The notes below the pieces were generated by a model. That model had not been told where the DNA came from. It saw only the letters and a list, made by a program, of their open reading frames with translations, and searched no databases. This document shows, piece by piece, positions 10,144 to 18,148 of a stretch of DNA of 64,000 nt. Origin of the DNA: Dactylosporangium sp. AC04546 (GTDB lineage Bacteria > Actinomycetota > Actinomycetes > Mycobacteriales > Micromonosporaceae). The position numbers were made by a program, and so were the translations under genes. Within the stretch, counting starts at the first letter, position 1. The number at the start of each line of letters is the position of its first letter. The stretch lies in contig NZ_JAHYSG010000068.1 of assembly GCF_022095675.1 (NCBI RefSeq), forward strand, positions 1-64,000, read 5' to 3'.

Positions 10144-10336
10144 GCGCCAGAGCCTATCGGCGACCACCGACAGTTCCCACCGAAGCCGCCCCGACCGGGC
10201 CGATTGGGTGTGGCGGGCCGGCATCAGGTAACCTTGCTGGGTTGTCTGCCGGGTGTCCGGCCGATGGCACCTGGAATCCGCTCCGCGGTGCGGCGAGGGT
10301 TCCGACCCGAGACGCAATCAATCCCAGGAGATCCCC

Positions 10337-10528
10337 GTGGCTAGCGTGTGCGACGTCTGCGGCAAGGGACCGGGCTTCGGCCACAACGTGTCCCACTCGC
10401 ACCGGCGGACCAACCGCCGTTGGAACCCCAACATTCAGACGGTGCGCACCCCGGCCGGTGGCGGCACCACGCGGAAGGTGCAGGTCTGCACCTCCTGCCT
10501 GAAGGCCGGCAAGGTCGTCCGCGGCTGA
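10337..10528 (+). CDS. rpmB: 50S ribosomal protein bL28
   Basis: A 63-residue ribosomal protein starting at GTG 10337, seven bases after an AGGAG ribosome-binding site. It begins [20 protein letters not shown] and carries CDVC and CTSC pairs, so it is a zinc-binding (C+) bL28. A strong terminator follows directly, so it is expressed alone. Its place opposite the dak2-recG genes is the common actinobacterial arrangement. Confidence 0.97.
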   Translation: MASVCDVCGKGPGFGHNVSHSHRRTNRRWNPNIQTVRTPAGGGTTRKVQVCTSCLKAGKVVRG

Positions 10529-10544
10529 TCCCGCCGAGCGCGAC

Positions 10545-10577
10545 AAGGCCCCGCGAGTGGCTCGCGGGGCCTTTTGC
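10545..10577 (+). terminator. Rho-independent terminator of rpmB
   Basis: A perfect 13-bp stem (10545-10557 with 10561-10573), three-base loop TGG, followed by a TTTT run. It lies 17 bp after the rpmB stop. Confidence 0.93.
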
Positions 10578-10588
10578 CGTGCCCGAGG

Positions 10589-10861
10589 TCAGGTCCCGTG
10601 GAGCTGGCCGCGGAGGGCGCCGTCGACGTTCCTCACCCGCAGCACGTAGCAAATTTTCCCATTCCGGTGCAATTGGAGCAGCGCGAAGCCGTTCGCGTCG
10701 GGATCACCGGCGTTCTTCGGCTCCTGCTCGCCGGACAGGTGCGCCGCCAGCCCCTGGGTCGAGGCCGAGGGCGCGGCCGCCGCCGGTGTGGCCGCTGTCA
10801 GCGCCAGCAGGCCGGCCGTGACGAGTGTCGCCGTCGCCCGCAGCGTCGTGGATGAGCGCAT
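10589..10861 (-). CDS. Small secreted protein with a truncated CHRD-like domain
   Basis: A 90-residue protein with a clear Sec signal peptide (MRSSTTLRATATLVTAGLLA, probable cleavage after the Ala-rich stretch near residue 29). The mature part (LSGEQEPKNAGDPDANGFAL...GKICYVLRVRNVDG) resembles the first half of a CHRD domain, but the frame stops where the family would continue to its conserved His-containing strand. It is thus either a short variant or a decayed gene. AGGGGG lies just upstream of ATG 10861. Function unknown. Confidence 0.65.
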   Translation of the reverse strand: MRSSTTLRATATLVTAGLLALTAATPAAAAPSASTQGLAAHLSGEQEPKNAGDPDANGFALLQLHRNGKICYVLRVRNVDGALRGQLHGT

Positions 10862-10937
10862 GGCACAACCCCCTAATCGGAGAAGTCCGAAAAATCGGAA
10901 ATCTGAACCAGGGGGATGACGGCCGAGCCGTGCGAAC

Positions 10938-11444
10938 TCAGCAGTGAACCGGACCGGGGGTAGCGGTCTCGGGGACGGTGGCCACGATCGGGGGCGACAG
11001 GTTGACCACCCAGGAGCCCTCGGCGTCCTTCGGCACCACGACCCGCAGCGGCACCTTCCGGTCAACCGACTGCCAGACGGTCTCCGCCGAGCGCTCTTCC
11101 GGATACCAACATACGTTGGAAAGCGTCAGCAACTGGGCATTTTGCGGAATCGGGCCACCCGCCACCCCGCACGACAGCACGATCGGCGGGTCGCCGAAGG
11201 CCGCGTTCTGCTCGCCGCCCGCGGTCACCGGGCGGCGGTCAAGGCCGCCCAGCGACTCCGGCAGCCGCGCCACCAGGGCGCGGCAGACCGCGGCGGTGTC
11301 CTGGTCGAGCTGGCCGGCCGTGGCCGGCACCGCCGACGTCGACGGCGCCGACGGGAAGCCGCCGAGCGCCCAGAACACGCCGAGGCCCGCCAGCAGCGCG
11401 ACCGGGAGCGCTGCCAGCGTGGCGATCCGGGACGGAGACGCCAT
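10938..11444 (-). CDS. DUF3515 family membrane-anchored or secreted protein
   Basis: A 168-residue protein with an N-terminal hydrophobic segment (about residues 9-30) and an extracytoplasmic part with cysteines in AVCRAL, VLSCGV, NVCWYP and a C-terminal Cys. It matches the DUF3515 family, which sits near ddl and thiL in actinobacterial genomes. Its start ATG follows the stop of the Lrp-like gene with no spacer, so the two are co-translated. Function unknown. Confidence 0.75.
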   Translation of the reverse strand: MASPSRIATLAALPVALLAGLGVFWALGGFPSAPSTSAVPATAGQLDQDTAAVCRALVARLPESLGGLDRRPVTAGGEQNAAFGDPPIVLSCGVAGGPIPQNAQLLTLSNVCWYPEERSAETVWQSVDRKVPLRVVVPKDAEGSWVVNLSPPIVATVPETATPGPVHC

Positions 11445-11678
11445 CTATAAGTGCACCACTGAGCAGGTGAGGGTACGGGTGATGCCCGGCACCATCTGGA
11501 CCTTGCTGACGATCAGTTTGCCCAGTTCGTCGACGCTGCGGGCCTCGGTGAGGACCACCACGTCATACGGGCCCGTGACCGCGTCGACCCGCACCACCCC
11601 GGAGAGATCCTGGATGGCCGTCGCCACATCACGCGCCTTGCCGACCTCTGTTTGGATCAGGATGTATGCCTGTACCAC
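11445..11678 (-). CDS. Stand-alone Lrp/AsnC ligand-binding (RAM) domain protein
   Basis: A 77-residue protein that is only the effector-binding alpha/beta sandwich of Lrp/AsnC regulators, with no helix-turn-helix. The pattern AYILIQTEVGKARDVATAIQ ... VDAVTGPYDVVVLTEA is typical, including the GxYD ligand-site motif. Such free domains exist in Actinobacteria and may bind amino acids or join full-length Lrp proteins. The start is GTG 11678. It immediately precedes the DUF3515 gene and is divergent from thiL. Confidence 0.85.
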   Translation of the reverse strand: MVQAYILIQTEVGKARDVATAIQDLSGVVRVDAVTGPYDVVVLTEARSVDELGKLIVSKVQMVPGITRTLTCSVVHL

Positions 11679-11820
11679 GACACGACCCCTTCCTGCGCCG
11701 CGCGAGCGCTGATCAGGCGTGAACCTACCGCAACATGAGAGTCAGCAATCCACCGCCGTGCGTGATCATGCCAGAACACGCCGGGTGAGTAACAATATCG
11801 AGCATCAAGATGGAGGACGG

Positions 11821-12783
11821 GTGACCGTAGCAACCGCCGGGGAGTTCGGGCTGATCTCGCGGGTGACGGCCCGGCTCGGGGCGGAGTCGCCCTATGTGCT
11901 GCTCGGTCCGGGAGACGACGCCGCGCTGGTCGCGGCGCCCGACGGCCGGGTCGTCGCGAGCACCGACGTGCTGGTCGAGGGCCGGCACTTCCGCCGCGAC
12001 TGGTCGAGCGCACGTGACGTGGGCCACCGCGCCGCCGCCGCCAACCTGGCTGACATCGCCGCCATGGGGGCGCGGCCGACCGCGTTGCTGGTGGCTCTCT
12101 GCGCACCGGCGAACCTGCAAATTTCGTGGGCCGAGGAGTTGGCCGACGGGCTCGCGGCCGAGGCCGGCAAGACGGGCGCCGTGGTCGTCGGCGGCGACAC
12201 CTCGGCCAGCCCGACGCTGACGATCTCCGTGACCGCGCTCGGCGACCTGGGCGGGCAGCCCCCTGTGCTGCGCAGCGGGGCGCAGCCGGGCGACACCGTC
12301 GCGGTCGCGGGCCGGATCGGGCACGCCGCGGCGGGGTACACCATCCTCTCCCGCGGCTTCCGCTCACCGAAGCTGCTGGTCGAGGCGTTCCGCCGGCCCG
12401 AGGTCCCCTATCAGCTCGGCCCGGTCGCCGCGCGGCTCGGCGCCACGTCGATGATCGACGTCTCCGACGGGCTGCTCGCCGACCTGGGGCACATCGCGGC
12501 GGCCAGCAGCGTCGGCATCGACGTGCGGCGCGAGGCGTTCACGGTGCCGGAGCCGATGCGGGACGCGGCGACCGCGCTGGGCGTCGACCCCTACGGCTGG
12601 ATCCTGGCCGGCGGCGACGACCACGCATTGGCGGCCACCTTTCCCAAAGACACCAAGCTGTCGTCCGACTGGCTCGTCATCGGCAGCGTCGTCGAGGCCA
12701 GTTTGTTCACAGCGGGTGACGGTGTGACGGTCGACGGGCGACGTTACACGGGTGGGGCCCCTGGATGGGATCACTTTCGGTAG
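11821..12783 (+). CDS. thiL: Thiamine-monophosphate kinase
   Basis: Phosphorylates thiamine monophosphate to the active cofactor TPP. The 320-residue protein starts at GTG 11821 behind a GGAGG site. It has the AIR-synthase fold signatures: GPGDDAALV (metal-binding Asp pair), STDVLVEGRHFRRDW, GGDTSASP and MIDVSDGLLADLGHIA. Length and motifs are normal. No TPP riboswitch is visible upstream, as expected for a kinase that acts after the regulated steps. Confidence 0.96.
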   Translation: MTVATAGEFGLISRVTARLGAESPYVLLGPGDDAALVAAPDGRVVASTDVLVEGRHFRRDWSSARDVGHRAAAANLADIAAMGARPTALLVALCAPANLQISWAEELADGLAAEAGKTGAVVVGGDTSASPTLTISVTALGDLGGQPPVLRSGAQPGDTVAVAGRIGHAAAGYTILSRGFRSPKLLVEAFRRPEVPYQLGPVAARLGATSMIDVSDGLLADLGHIAAASSVGIDVRREAFTVPEPMRDAATALGVDPYGWILAGGDDHALAATFPKDTKLSSDWLVIGSVVEASLFTAGDGVTVDGRRYTGGAPGWDHFR

Positions 12784-12835
12784 CCGCTCACCGCCGATGC
12801 CGTAAGGCGCAAAACGGACTATACCCTTTACCCTC

Positions 12836-13312
12836 GTGACCGAGATCGACATCCGACTGACCCGCTACGGCTCGCGCGTCGCCACCACTCTGACGACCGC
12901 CGCGGTGGCCGAGCTGGCCGAGCGTTACGGCGGCGACGGCGACAGCACGCCGATCGAGCCGGGCGAGTTCGACCCGCCGGAGGGCGGCTTCCTCGTCGCC
13001 TACGTGGCCGGCGCGCCCGCCGGGTGCGTGGGCTGGCGCACGCTGACCGAGGACGAGCAGTTCGACACCGCGGAGCTCAAGCGGATGTATGTCGCGCCGG
13101 AGCACCGCGGGCTCGGCATCGCCAAGGCGCTGCTCGTCGCGGTCGAGGACGACGCCCGCCGGGCCGGCCGCAAGCGGATGTGGCTGGAGACGGGCACCGC
13201 GCAGCCGGAGGCGATCGGCCTGTACGAGCGGACCGGCTACGCGCGCATCGAGGACTTCGGGCACTACAAGGGCTATCCGGACGTCCGCTCGTTCGGCAAG
13301 GACCTCCTCTAG
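12836..13312 (+). CDS. GNAT-family N-acetyltransferase
   Basis: A 158-residue acetyltransferase with the acetyl-CoA-binding motif A in KRMYVAPEHRGLGIAKALL (Q/R-x2-G-x-G/A form) and the motif B region LYERTGYARIEDFGHY. The start is GTG 12836. It is 52 bp downstream of thiL in the same direction and converges on the ddl-like gene. Substrate unknown; this type includes acetylators of small amines and of protein termini. Confidence 0.85.
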   Translation: MTEIDIRLTRYGSRVATTLTTAAVAELAERYGGDGDSTPIEPGEFDPPEGGFLVAYVAGAPAGCVGWRTLTEDEQFDTAELKRMYVAPEHRGLGIAKALLVAVEDDARRAGRKRMWLETGTAQPEAIGLYERTGYARIEDFGHYKGYPDVRSFGKDLL

Positions 13313-13326
13313 GGCCTCGGCAGGGC

Positions 13327-14295
13327 CTAGTGCAGGCCGGTCCCCCGGCGCACGGCCGCGCGGATCAGGCGCGAGACGAGGGTGTCGTAAGGCACGCCGC
13401 TCGCGCTCCAGACCGCGGGGAACGGCGCGGCGGGATCGAACGCCGGCATCGTGTCGATCGCGTCGAGCGTGACCTCGCCCGCCGGGGTCACGGTGAAGTC
13501 GACGCGGGCCAGCCCGGCGCAGTCGAGCGCCACGAACGCGCGCACCGCCAGGTCGCGCACCGCGCGCTCGGCGCCGTGGGGCAGCTCGGCCGGGGCGGTG
13601 ACACCGTCCTCGGTGAGCTCGCCGGGGACGCTGGCCTCGGGCGCGCCGCCGGCCTCGAGGACGCCGACCGTGACGCGGACCCCCGCCGGAACGCTCGCGA
13701 CGACGACCTTGCCGTCGACCTCCCGCGCGGCGTCGACGGCCGCGTCGAGCTCCGCCCAGTCGCCGACGAGCGTCTCGCCGCCGGTGCCGCGCGCCGGCAG
13801 TACCACCACCGGAAGCGCCAGCCGTGCCCGGCCGGCCTCGTCGAGGGGCGCGCCGCCGCGGAGCACGGCATAGGGCGCCACCGGCAGGCCGGCGGCGACC
13901 GCGAGCTTGCGCAGGTGGTCGCGGTCGAGGGCGGCCGAGGACGCGAAGACACCGGATCCGACGTACGGCAGGTCGGCCATCTCCAGCAGCCCCTGGATCG
14001 TGCCCTCGTGGCCGAACGCGCCGCGCAGCACCGGAAAGACCACGTCGATGCCGGCCAGCCGGGCCACCCCGGCGCGGGCGTCGACGACGGTCACGTCACC
14101 ACCGGCCACCGGCACCAGGTCGGTCGAGGTCGATGCGGCGGCGGGCAGCACCCACCGCCCCTCGCTGGTCACACCGATCGGCACGATCTCGAACTCGTCG
14201 CCGGCGTCGAGGGCCGCGCTGACGCTGCTGATGGCGTGCTCCGTGCTACCCCCGCCGAACACGACGGCGACCCGGGTCTTCTCTGGCGTATCCAC
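13327..14295 (-). CDS. Degenerate D-alanine--D-alanine ligase-like protein (catalytic residues lost)
   Basis: A 322-residue open frame at the usual actinobacterial ddl position. N-terminal blocks are well kept (VAVVFGGGSTEHAISSVSA with E19, VFPVL.GAFGHEGTIQGLLEMADLPYVGSGV) and so is GLARVDFTVTPAGEV. Residues needed for ligase activity are gone: the ATP-binding Lys of VKP is Leu166, the glycine/serine loop is rewritten (RGTGGETLV), the YEAKY region is deleted around 229-237, and the metal-binding Glu and Asn of the NEINTMPG motif are Ala279 and Asp281. The protein is therefore probably not a ligase, yet it has no stop or frameshift. GTG 14295 is the likely start. A functional ddl must lie elsewhere. 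Confidence 0.85.
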   Translation of the reverse strand: MDTPEKTRVAVVFGGGSTEHAISSVSAALDAGDEFEIVPIGVTSEGRWVLPAAASTSTDLVPVAGGDVTVVDARAGVARLAGIDVVFPVLRGAFGHEGTIQGLLEMADLPYVGSGVFASSAALDRDHLRKLAVAAGLPVAPYAVLRGGAPLDEAGRARLALPVVVLPARGTGGETLVGDWAELDAAVDAAREVDGKVVVASVPAGVRVTVGVLEAGGAPEASVPGELTEDGVTAPAELPHGAERAVRDLAVRAFVALDCAGLARVDFTVTPAGEVTLDAIDTMPAFDPAAPFPAVWSASGVPYDTLVSRLIRAAVRRGTGLH

Positions 14296-14317
14296 GCCGC
14301 CGACCCTAGCCGGATCC

Positions 14318-15430
14318 TCAGACCCGCGCCGCGTCCAATGCCCGACGCAGGTCCGCCACCAGGTCGGCGGTGTCCTCGATACCGCAGGAGAAGCGCACCA
14401 GCCCCTCCGGAGCGTCGTCGCCCCACTGCGCACGGCGGTCGGCCGACGTGTGCAACCCGCCGAACGAGGTGGCCGCGAAGACCAGCTCGGAGGCGTCGAG
14501 GAAGCGGTCGACGGCCGCCTTGTCGGCGAGCGTGAACGTCACCACGCCCGGCACCCGCCGCATCTGCCGCTTGGCCAGCCCGTAGGCGGGGTCCTCCGGC
14601 CGGCCGGGCCAGCGCACCGACCGCACCGCCGGGTGCCCGGCCAGCACGTCGGCGACCGCGGCGGCGTTGGCCGACTGCCGGGCCAGCCGCAGGTCGAGCG
14701 TGCCCAGCGAGCGGTGGGCCAGCCACGCCTCGAACGGCCCCGGCACCGCGCCGGTCCGGCCGCGCCAGGTGCGGATCGTCGCGGCGAGCTGCGGGTCGCG
14801 GGTGCAGACGTAGCCGAGCAGCAGGTCGGAGTGGCCGGTGAGCGCCTTGGTGCCCGACGCGACCGAGAAGTCGGCGCCGTGGTCGAGCGGGCGCTGCCCG
14901 AGCGGTGTCGGCGTGGTGTTGTCGACCGCGACCAGGCCGCCGTGCGCGTGCACCGCCGCGGCCAGCCCGCCCAGGTCGCACACGTCGAGGCCCGGGTTCG
15001 ACGGCGTCTCCAGCAGCAGGAGCCGCACGTCGTCGAAGGCCGGATAGGGCCCGGAGGTCGGCGCCGTCAGCACCGTCACGCCCCGCTCCGGCAGGTGCTC
15101 GGCGGCGAACACGCGGGTCAGGTAGTAGCCGTCGCCCGGCAGCACCAGGGTGTCACCGCCGCGCAGCGTGGTCAGCAGTACCGCGGTGACCGCCGCCATG
15201 CCGCTCGCGAACACGACGCACTCGCCGCCCTCGAGCTCGCCGATCGCCGTCTCCAGCGCGCGGTAGGTGCTGTTGTCCGTGCGCCCGTAGCCGTCGACGC
15301 CGGGCTGCGGGCCGGCGACGGGGTCGAGGTGGTAGGGCGCCGCGGGCACCGGGCCGGGCAGGAACGGGCGGCCGGGCACCGGGGCGGGCAGGCCGGCGTG
15401 CACGGCGCGCGTGCCGTCACCGAGAGGCAT
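14318..15430 (-). CDS. Cystathionine gamma-lyase/synthase-type PLP enzyme
   Basis: A 370-residue Cys/Met-metabolism PLP-dependent enzyme. Evidence: the substrate/PLP loop YGRTDNSTYRALE, the FASGMAAVTA phosphate-binding region, LLLETPSNPGLDV, the cofactor Asp in VAVDNTTPTP and the Schiff-base lysine in SGTKALTGHSD. Family members act on cystathionine, homoserine esters or methionine, and the sequence alone does not settle which. It lies 9 bp after the end of gpsA's frame region and 22 bp before the ddl-like gene, so it may share their transcript. Confidence 0.88.
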   Translation of the reverse strand: MPLGDGTRAVHAGLPAPVPGRPFLPGPVPAAPYHLDPVAGPQPGVDGYGRTDNSTYRALETAIGELEGGECVVFASGMAAVTAVLLTTLRGGDTLVLPGDGYYLTRVFAAEHLPERGVTVLTAPTSGPYPAFDDVRLLLLETPSNPGLDVCDLGGLAAAVHAHGGLVAVDNTTPTPLGQRPLDHGADFSVASGTKALTGHSDLLLGYVCTRDPQLAATIRTWRGRTGAVPGPFEAWLAHRSLGTLDLRLARQSANAAAVADVLAGHPAVRSVRWPGRPEDPAYGLAKRQMRRVPGVVTFTLADKAAVDRFLDASELVFAATSFGGLHTSADRRAQWGDDAPEGLVRFSCGIEDTADLVADLRRALDAARV

Positions 15431-15439
15431 GCGGCAACC

Positions 15440-16459
15440 CTACTGTCCGGGCCGCTCCGGCTTGGTCTCCCTGGACATGAGGGCCGCGAGGGCCTTGAGC
15501 GGGTCGAGCCCCTCGTGGCACACCAGCTCGACCTGCTCGGTGATGGGCATCTCGACGCCGACGCTGTGGGCCAGGTCGCGGATCGACAGGCAGCTCTTGA
15601 CGCCCTCGGCGGTCTGGCGGGTCGCCGCCTGCGCCTGCTCCAGCGTCTCGCCGTGGCCCAGCCGCTCGCCGAACGTGCGGTTGCGCGACAGCGGCGACGA
15701 GCAGGTCGCGATGAGGTCGCCCAGGCCGGCCAGGCCGGCGAACGTCATCGGGTTGGCGCCGAGGGCCGCGCCCAGCCGGGCCGTCTCGGCCAGGCCGCGG
15801 GTGATCAGCGTGGCCCGGGTGTTGTCGCCGAAGCCGAGGGCGGCGGCCATGCCGTAAGCGAGCGCGATCACGTTCTTCACGGCGCCGCCGAGCTCGCAGC
15901 CGACGACGTCGTCGTTCGTGTACGGCCGGAGGTAGCGCGTGCTGATCGCCCGCTGCACCAGCTCGGCCCGGCGGATGTCGCTGCCGGCCACGACAGTGCC
16001 GGCGACCTGCTCGGCGGCGATCTCCGGGGCCAGGTTGGGCCCGGTGACCACGGTCACGCGGTCGGGCTCGACCCCCGCCACCTCGACGATGACCTCGCTC
16101 ATCCGCTTGAGCGTGCCGAGCTCGATGCCCTTCATGAGGCTGGCCAGCGTCGCGTCGGGGCCGATGAGGCCGGCCCAGGCGGCGAGGTTCTGCCGCAGCG
16201 TCTGCGACGGCACGGCGAGCACGACCAGTTCGGCGCCGTCGAGCGCCTCGGCCGGGTCGGAGGTCGCGGTGACCGCTGGCGGCAGCAGCACGGACGGCAG
16301 GTACTCCGGGTTGACCCGCCGCTCGCGGATCGCGGCCGCCTGCTCGGGCCGCCGGGCCCACACGGTGATCTCTGGCGTGCCGGCGTCGGCCAGCACCTTG
16401 GCGAACGCGGTGCCCCACGAGCCGGAGCCGAGGACCGCGACCCTGCTGATCGCTTTCAT
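15440..16459 (-). CDS. gpsA: Glycerol-3-phosphate dehydrogenase [NAD(P)+]
   Basis: Reduces dihydroxyacetone phosphate to sn-glycerol-3-phosphate for phospholipid synthesis. The 339-residue protein has the Rossmann motif [18 protein letters not shown], the SLMKGIE and [10 protein letters not shown] blocks, the catalytic lysine in [13 protein letters not shown] and [23 protein letters not shown] 16459 overlaps the plsC-like stop by 4 bp, so the two lipid genes are translationally coupled. A longer in-frame extension upstream is the antisense-free shadow of that gene. Confidence 0.97.
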   Translation of the reverse strand: MKAISRVAVLGSGSWGTAFAKVLADAGTPEITVWARRPEQAAAIRERRVNPEYLPSVLLPPAVTATSDPAEALDGAELVVLAVPSQTLRQNLAAWAGLIGPDATLASLMKGIELGTLKRMSEVIVEVAGVEPDRVTVVTGPNLAPEIAAEQVAGTVVAGSDIRRAELVQRAISTRYLRPYTNDDVVGCELGGAVKNVIALAYGMAAALGFGDNTRATLITRGLAETARLGAALGANPMTFAGLAGLGDLIATCSSPLSRNRTFGERLGHGETLEQAQAATRQTAEGVKSCLSIRDLAHSVGVEMPITEQVELVCHEGLDPLKALAALMSRETKPERPGQ

Positions 16460-17184
16460 GCGGTCTGCTCTTCTGACGGGCTGTTCCGCTTCGGCATGCC
16501 GTAGAGCGGCGGCGGGGTGCCGCCGCGCAGGTCGACCAGCATGCCCCGCAGGTGCAGCATGATGTGGTCGGTGATCTCGGTGAGCGTCTGCGCGGTGGGC
16601 TGCGCACCGGCCCAGGCCGACAGGTCGAGCGGCGGGCCGGCGGTGATCTGCATCATCTTCCGCGGGAACAGGTCGACCTTCTTGGTGCGCGGGTCGTAGA
16701 TCTGCTCGGGGCCCCACATCACGATCGGAACGACCGGGGCGCCGGTGTCGAGCCACAGCCGCGCCGCGCCGGTCTTGCCGCGCATCGGCCACAGGTCGGG
16801 CTCGCGCGACGTGGTGCCCTCCGGGTAGATGACCACGCACTCGCCGCTCTTGACCCCGATGCGAGCCGCCTCCAACGCCTTGACCGCGTCGGTGGTGCCC
16901 CGGCGGACCGGGATCTGGTGCACCGCCTTGAGCAGGTAGCCGAGGACCGGCACCTCGAACAGGCTGGACTTGGCCAGGAACGACGGCCACCGTCCGGCGT
17001 CGTAGATGTAGTGTGCGACGGCGAGCGGGTCGGCGTGGGAGATGTGGTTGATCACGATGATCACCCCGCCCTCGGCCGGGATGTGCTCCATTCCCTGCCA
17101 CGTCCGGCGGGTCAGCGCCCCGATCAAGGGCTTCACGGTCATGACGGCGAAACGCCGCCAAAAGCCCAGCCTCCGGCGCGCCAT
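16456..17184 (-). CDS. plsC: 1-acyl-sn-glycerol-3-phosphate acyltransferase family (PlsC-like)
   Basis: A 242-residue membrane-associated acyltransferase that would make phosphatidic acid. The catalytic HX4D motif is in [12 protein letters not shown], the second block in IPVRRG, and the glycerophosphate-binding motif in [13 protein letters not shown] long basic N-terminus ([20 protein letters not shown]) suggests membrane attachment. It is coupled to gpsA, which supplies glycerol-3-phosphate, and is divergent from cofC. Confidence 0.92.
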   Translation of the reverse strand: MARRRLGFWRRFAVMTVKPLIGALTRRTWQGMEHIPAEGGVIIVINHISHADPLAVAHYIYDAGRWPSFLAKSSLFEVPVLGYLLKAVHQIPVRRGTTDAVKALEAARIGVKSGECVVIYPEGTTSREPDLWPMRGKTGAARLWLDTGAPVVPIVMWGPEQIYDPRTKKVDLFPRKMMQITAGPPLDLSAWAGAQPTAQTLTEITDHIMLHLRGMLVDLRGGTPPPLYGMPKRNSPSEEQTA

Positions 17185-17257
17185 CTCACCCTCCCCTCAC
17201 AGTTCTGCTGCGAATCATGCCACTGCCGGGCGTCACAGCGTCGTGTCAGGATGGGTC

Positions 17258-17887
17258 ATGCTCAGCCACCGACCGGCCTCGTGGGTCGCCGTGGTCCCGG
17301 TGAAGCCGCTGCGGTCGGCCAAGACGCGGCTGCGCGGCGCGGTCCCGGCGGCGGTCCACCCCGACCTGGTGCTGGCGATGGCGCGCGACACGGTCGCCGC
17401 CGCGCTGGCCTGCCGCGCGGTGACCCGCGTGGTGGTCGTCTGCGACGACCCGGCGGTGCGCGCGGAGCTGACCCGGCTGGGCGCGACCTGCGTCCCCGAC
17501 ACGCCGGCGGCCGGGCTCAACGCGGCGCTGGCCTTCGGCGCGCGCAACGCCGACGGCCCGGTCGTGGCCCTGACCGCCGACCTGCCGGCGCTGCGGGCGA
17601 CCGACCTGGAGTCTGCGCTGGCCGCGGCCGAGCGGGCCGGCCGGCGGGCGTTCGTGCCCGATCAGGAGGGCACCGGCACGGTCCTGCTGGCCACCCCGCC
17701 CGGCGTGCCCCTGGCCCCGCACTTCGGGCCGGGCTCGGCGGCCGCTCACCTGCGCTCCGGCGCGACCCGGCTGGACGGCACCTGGCCGAGCCTGCGCCGC
17801 GACGTCGACACGGCGGCCGATCTCCACGCGGCGACAAGCCTGGGCGTCGGCACCCATACCGGACACGTCATCTGCACGGTAGCGTGA
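17258..17887 (+). CDS. cofC: 2-phospho-L-lactate / phosphoenolpyruvate guanylyltransferase
   Basis: Nucleotidyltransferase of coenzyme F420 biosynthesis (CofC/FbiD), which activates 2-phospholactate or phosphoenolpyruvate with GTP. The 209-residue protein begins near WVAVVPVKPLRSAKTRLRG, the conserved GTP-binding start, and contains VVALTADLPALRATDLE and the GTGTVLL and PHFGPGSAAAHL blocks that line the active site. ATG 17258 has AGGATGG upstream. In mycobacteria the gene occupies the same place, between gpsA/plsC and ppk. It indicates an F420-producing organism. Confidence 0.93.
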   Translation: MLSHRPASWVAVVPVKPLRSAKTRLRGAVPAAVHPDLVLAMARDTVAAALACRAVTRVVVVCDDPAVRAELTRLGATCVPDTPAAGLNAALAFGARNADGPVVALTADLPALRATDLESALAAAERAGRRAFVPDQEGTGTVLLATPPGVPLAPHFGPGSAAAHLRSGATRLDGTWPSLRRDVDTAADLHAATSLGVGTHTGHVICTVA

Positions 17888-17892
17888 TCGGC

Positions 17893-18090
17893 ATGCAGGG
17901 CACGGTGGCGACGTTCGACGAGACGACCCGCACCGGCACGGTGCTGCTCGACGACGGCGTTCAAGTGACCTTCCCGGCGGCCGCATTCGACGCCTCCGGC
18001 CTGCGGCACCTGCGACTGGGGCAACGGGTGCGGCTAGACCACGACGATGTGGGCATTGTCATCAAGGTCACGCTCCCCACGCTCCCGTGA
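17893..18090 (+). CDS. Small cold-shock-like (OB-type) protein
   Basis: A 65-residue protein starting at ATG 17893, five bases after the cofC stop. The pattern [22 protein letters not shown] ... [13 protein letters not shown] resembles a cold-shock or OB fold (KGTVKWFN-like start, G-rich beta-hairpin, late GQRV), but the aromatic RNA-binding residues of CspA are not conserved. Likely co-transcribed with cofC. Probably a conserved small nucleic-acid-binding protein; function unproven. Confidence 0.6.
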   Translation: MQGTVATFDETTRTGTVLLDDGVQVTFPAAAFDASGLRHLRLGQRVRLDHDDVGIVIKVTLPTLP

Positions 18091-18148
18091 CGCCCCGAAC
18101 AGCGAGAAGTTCATGTTGAGACCGGCACAAACAGGTCATGATGATCCG

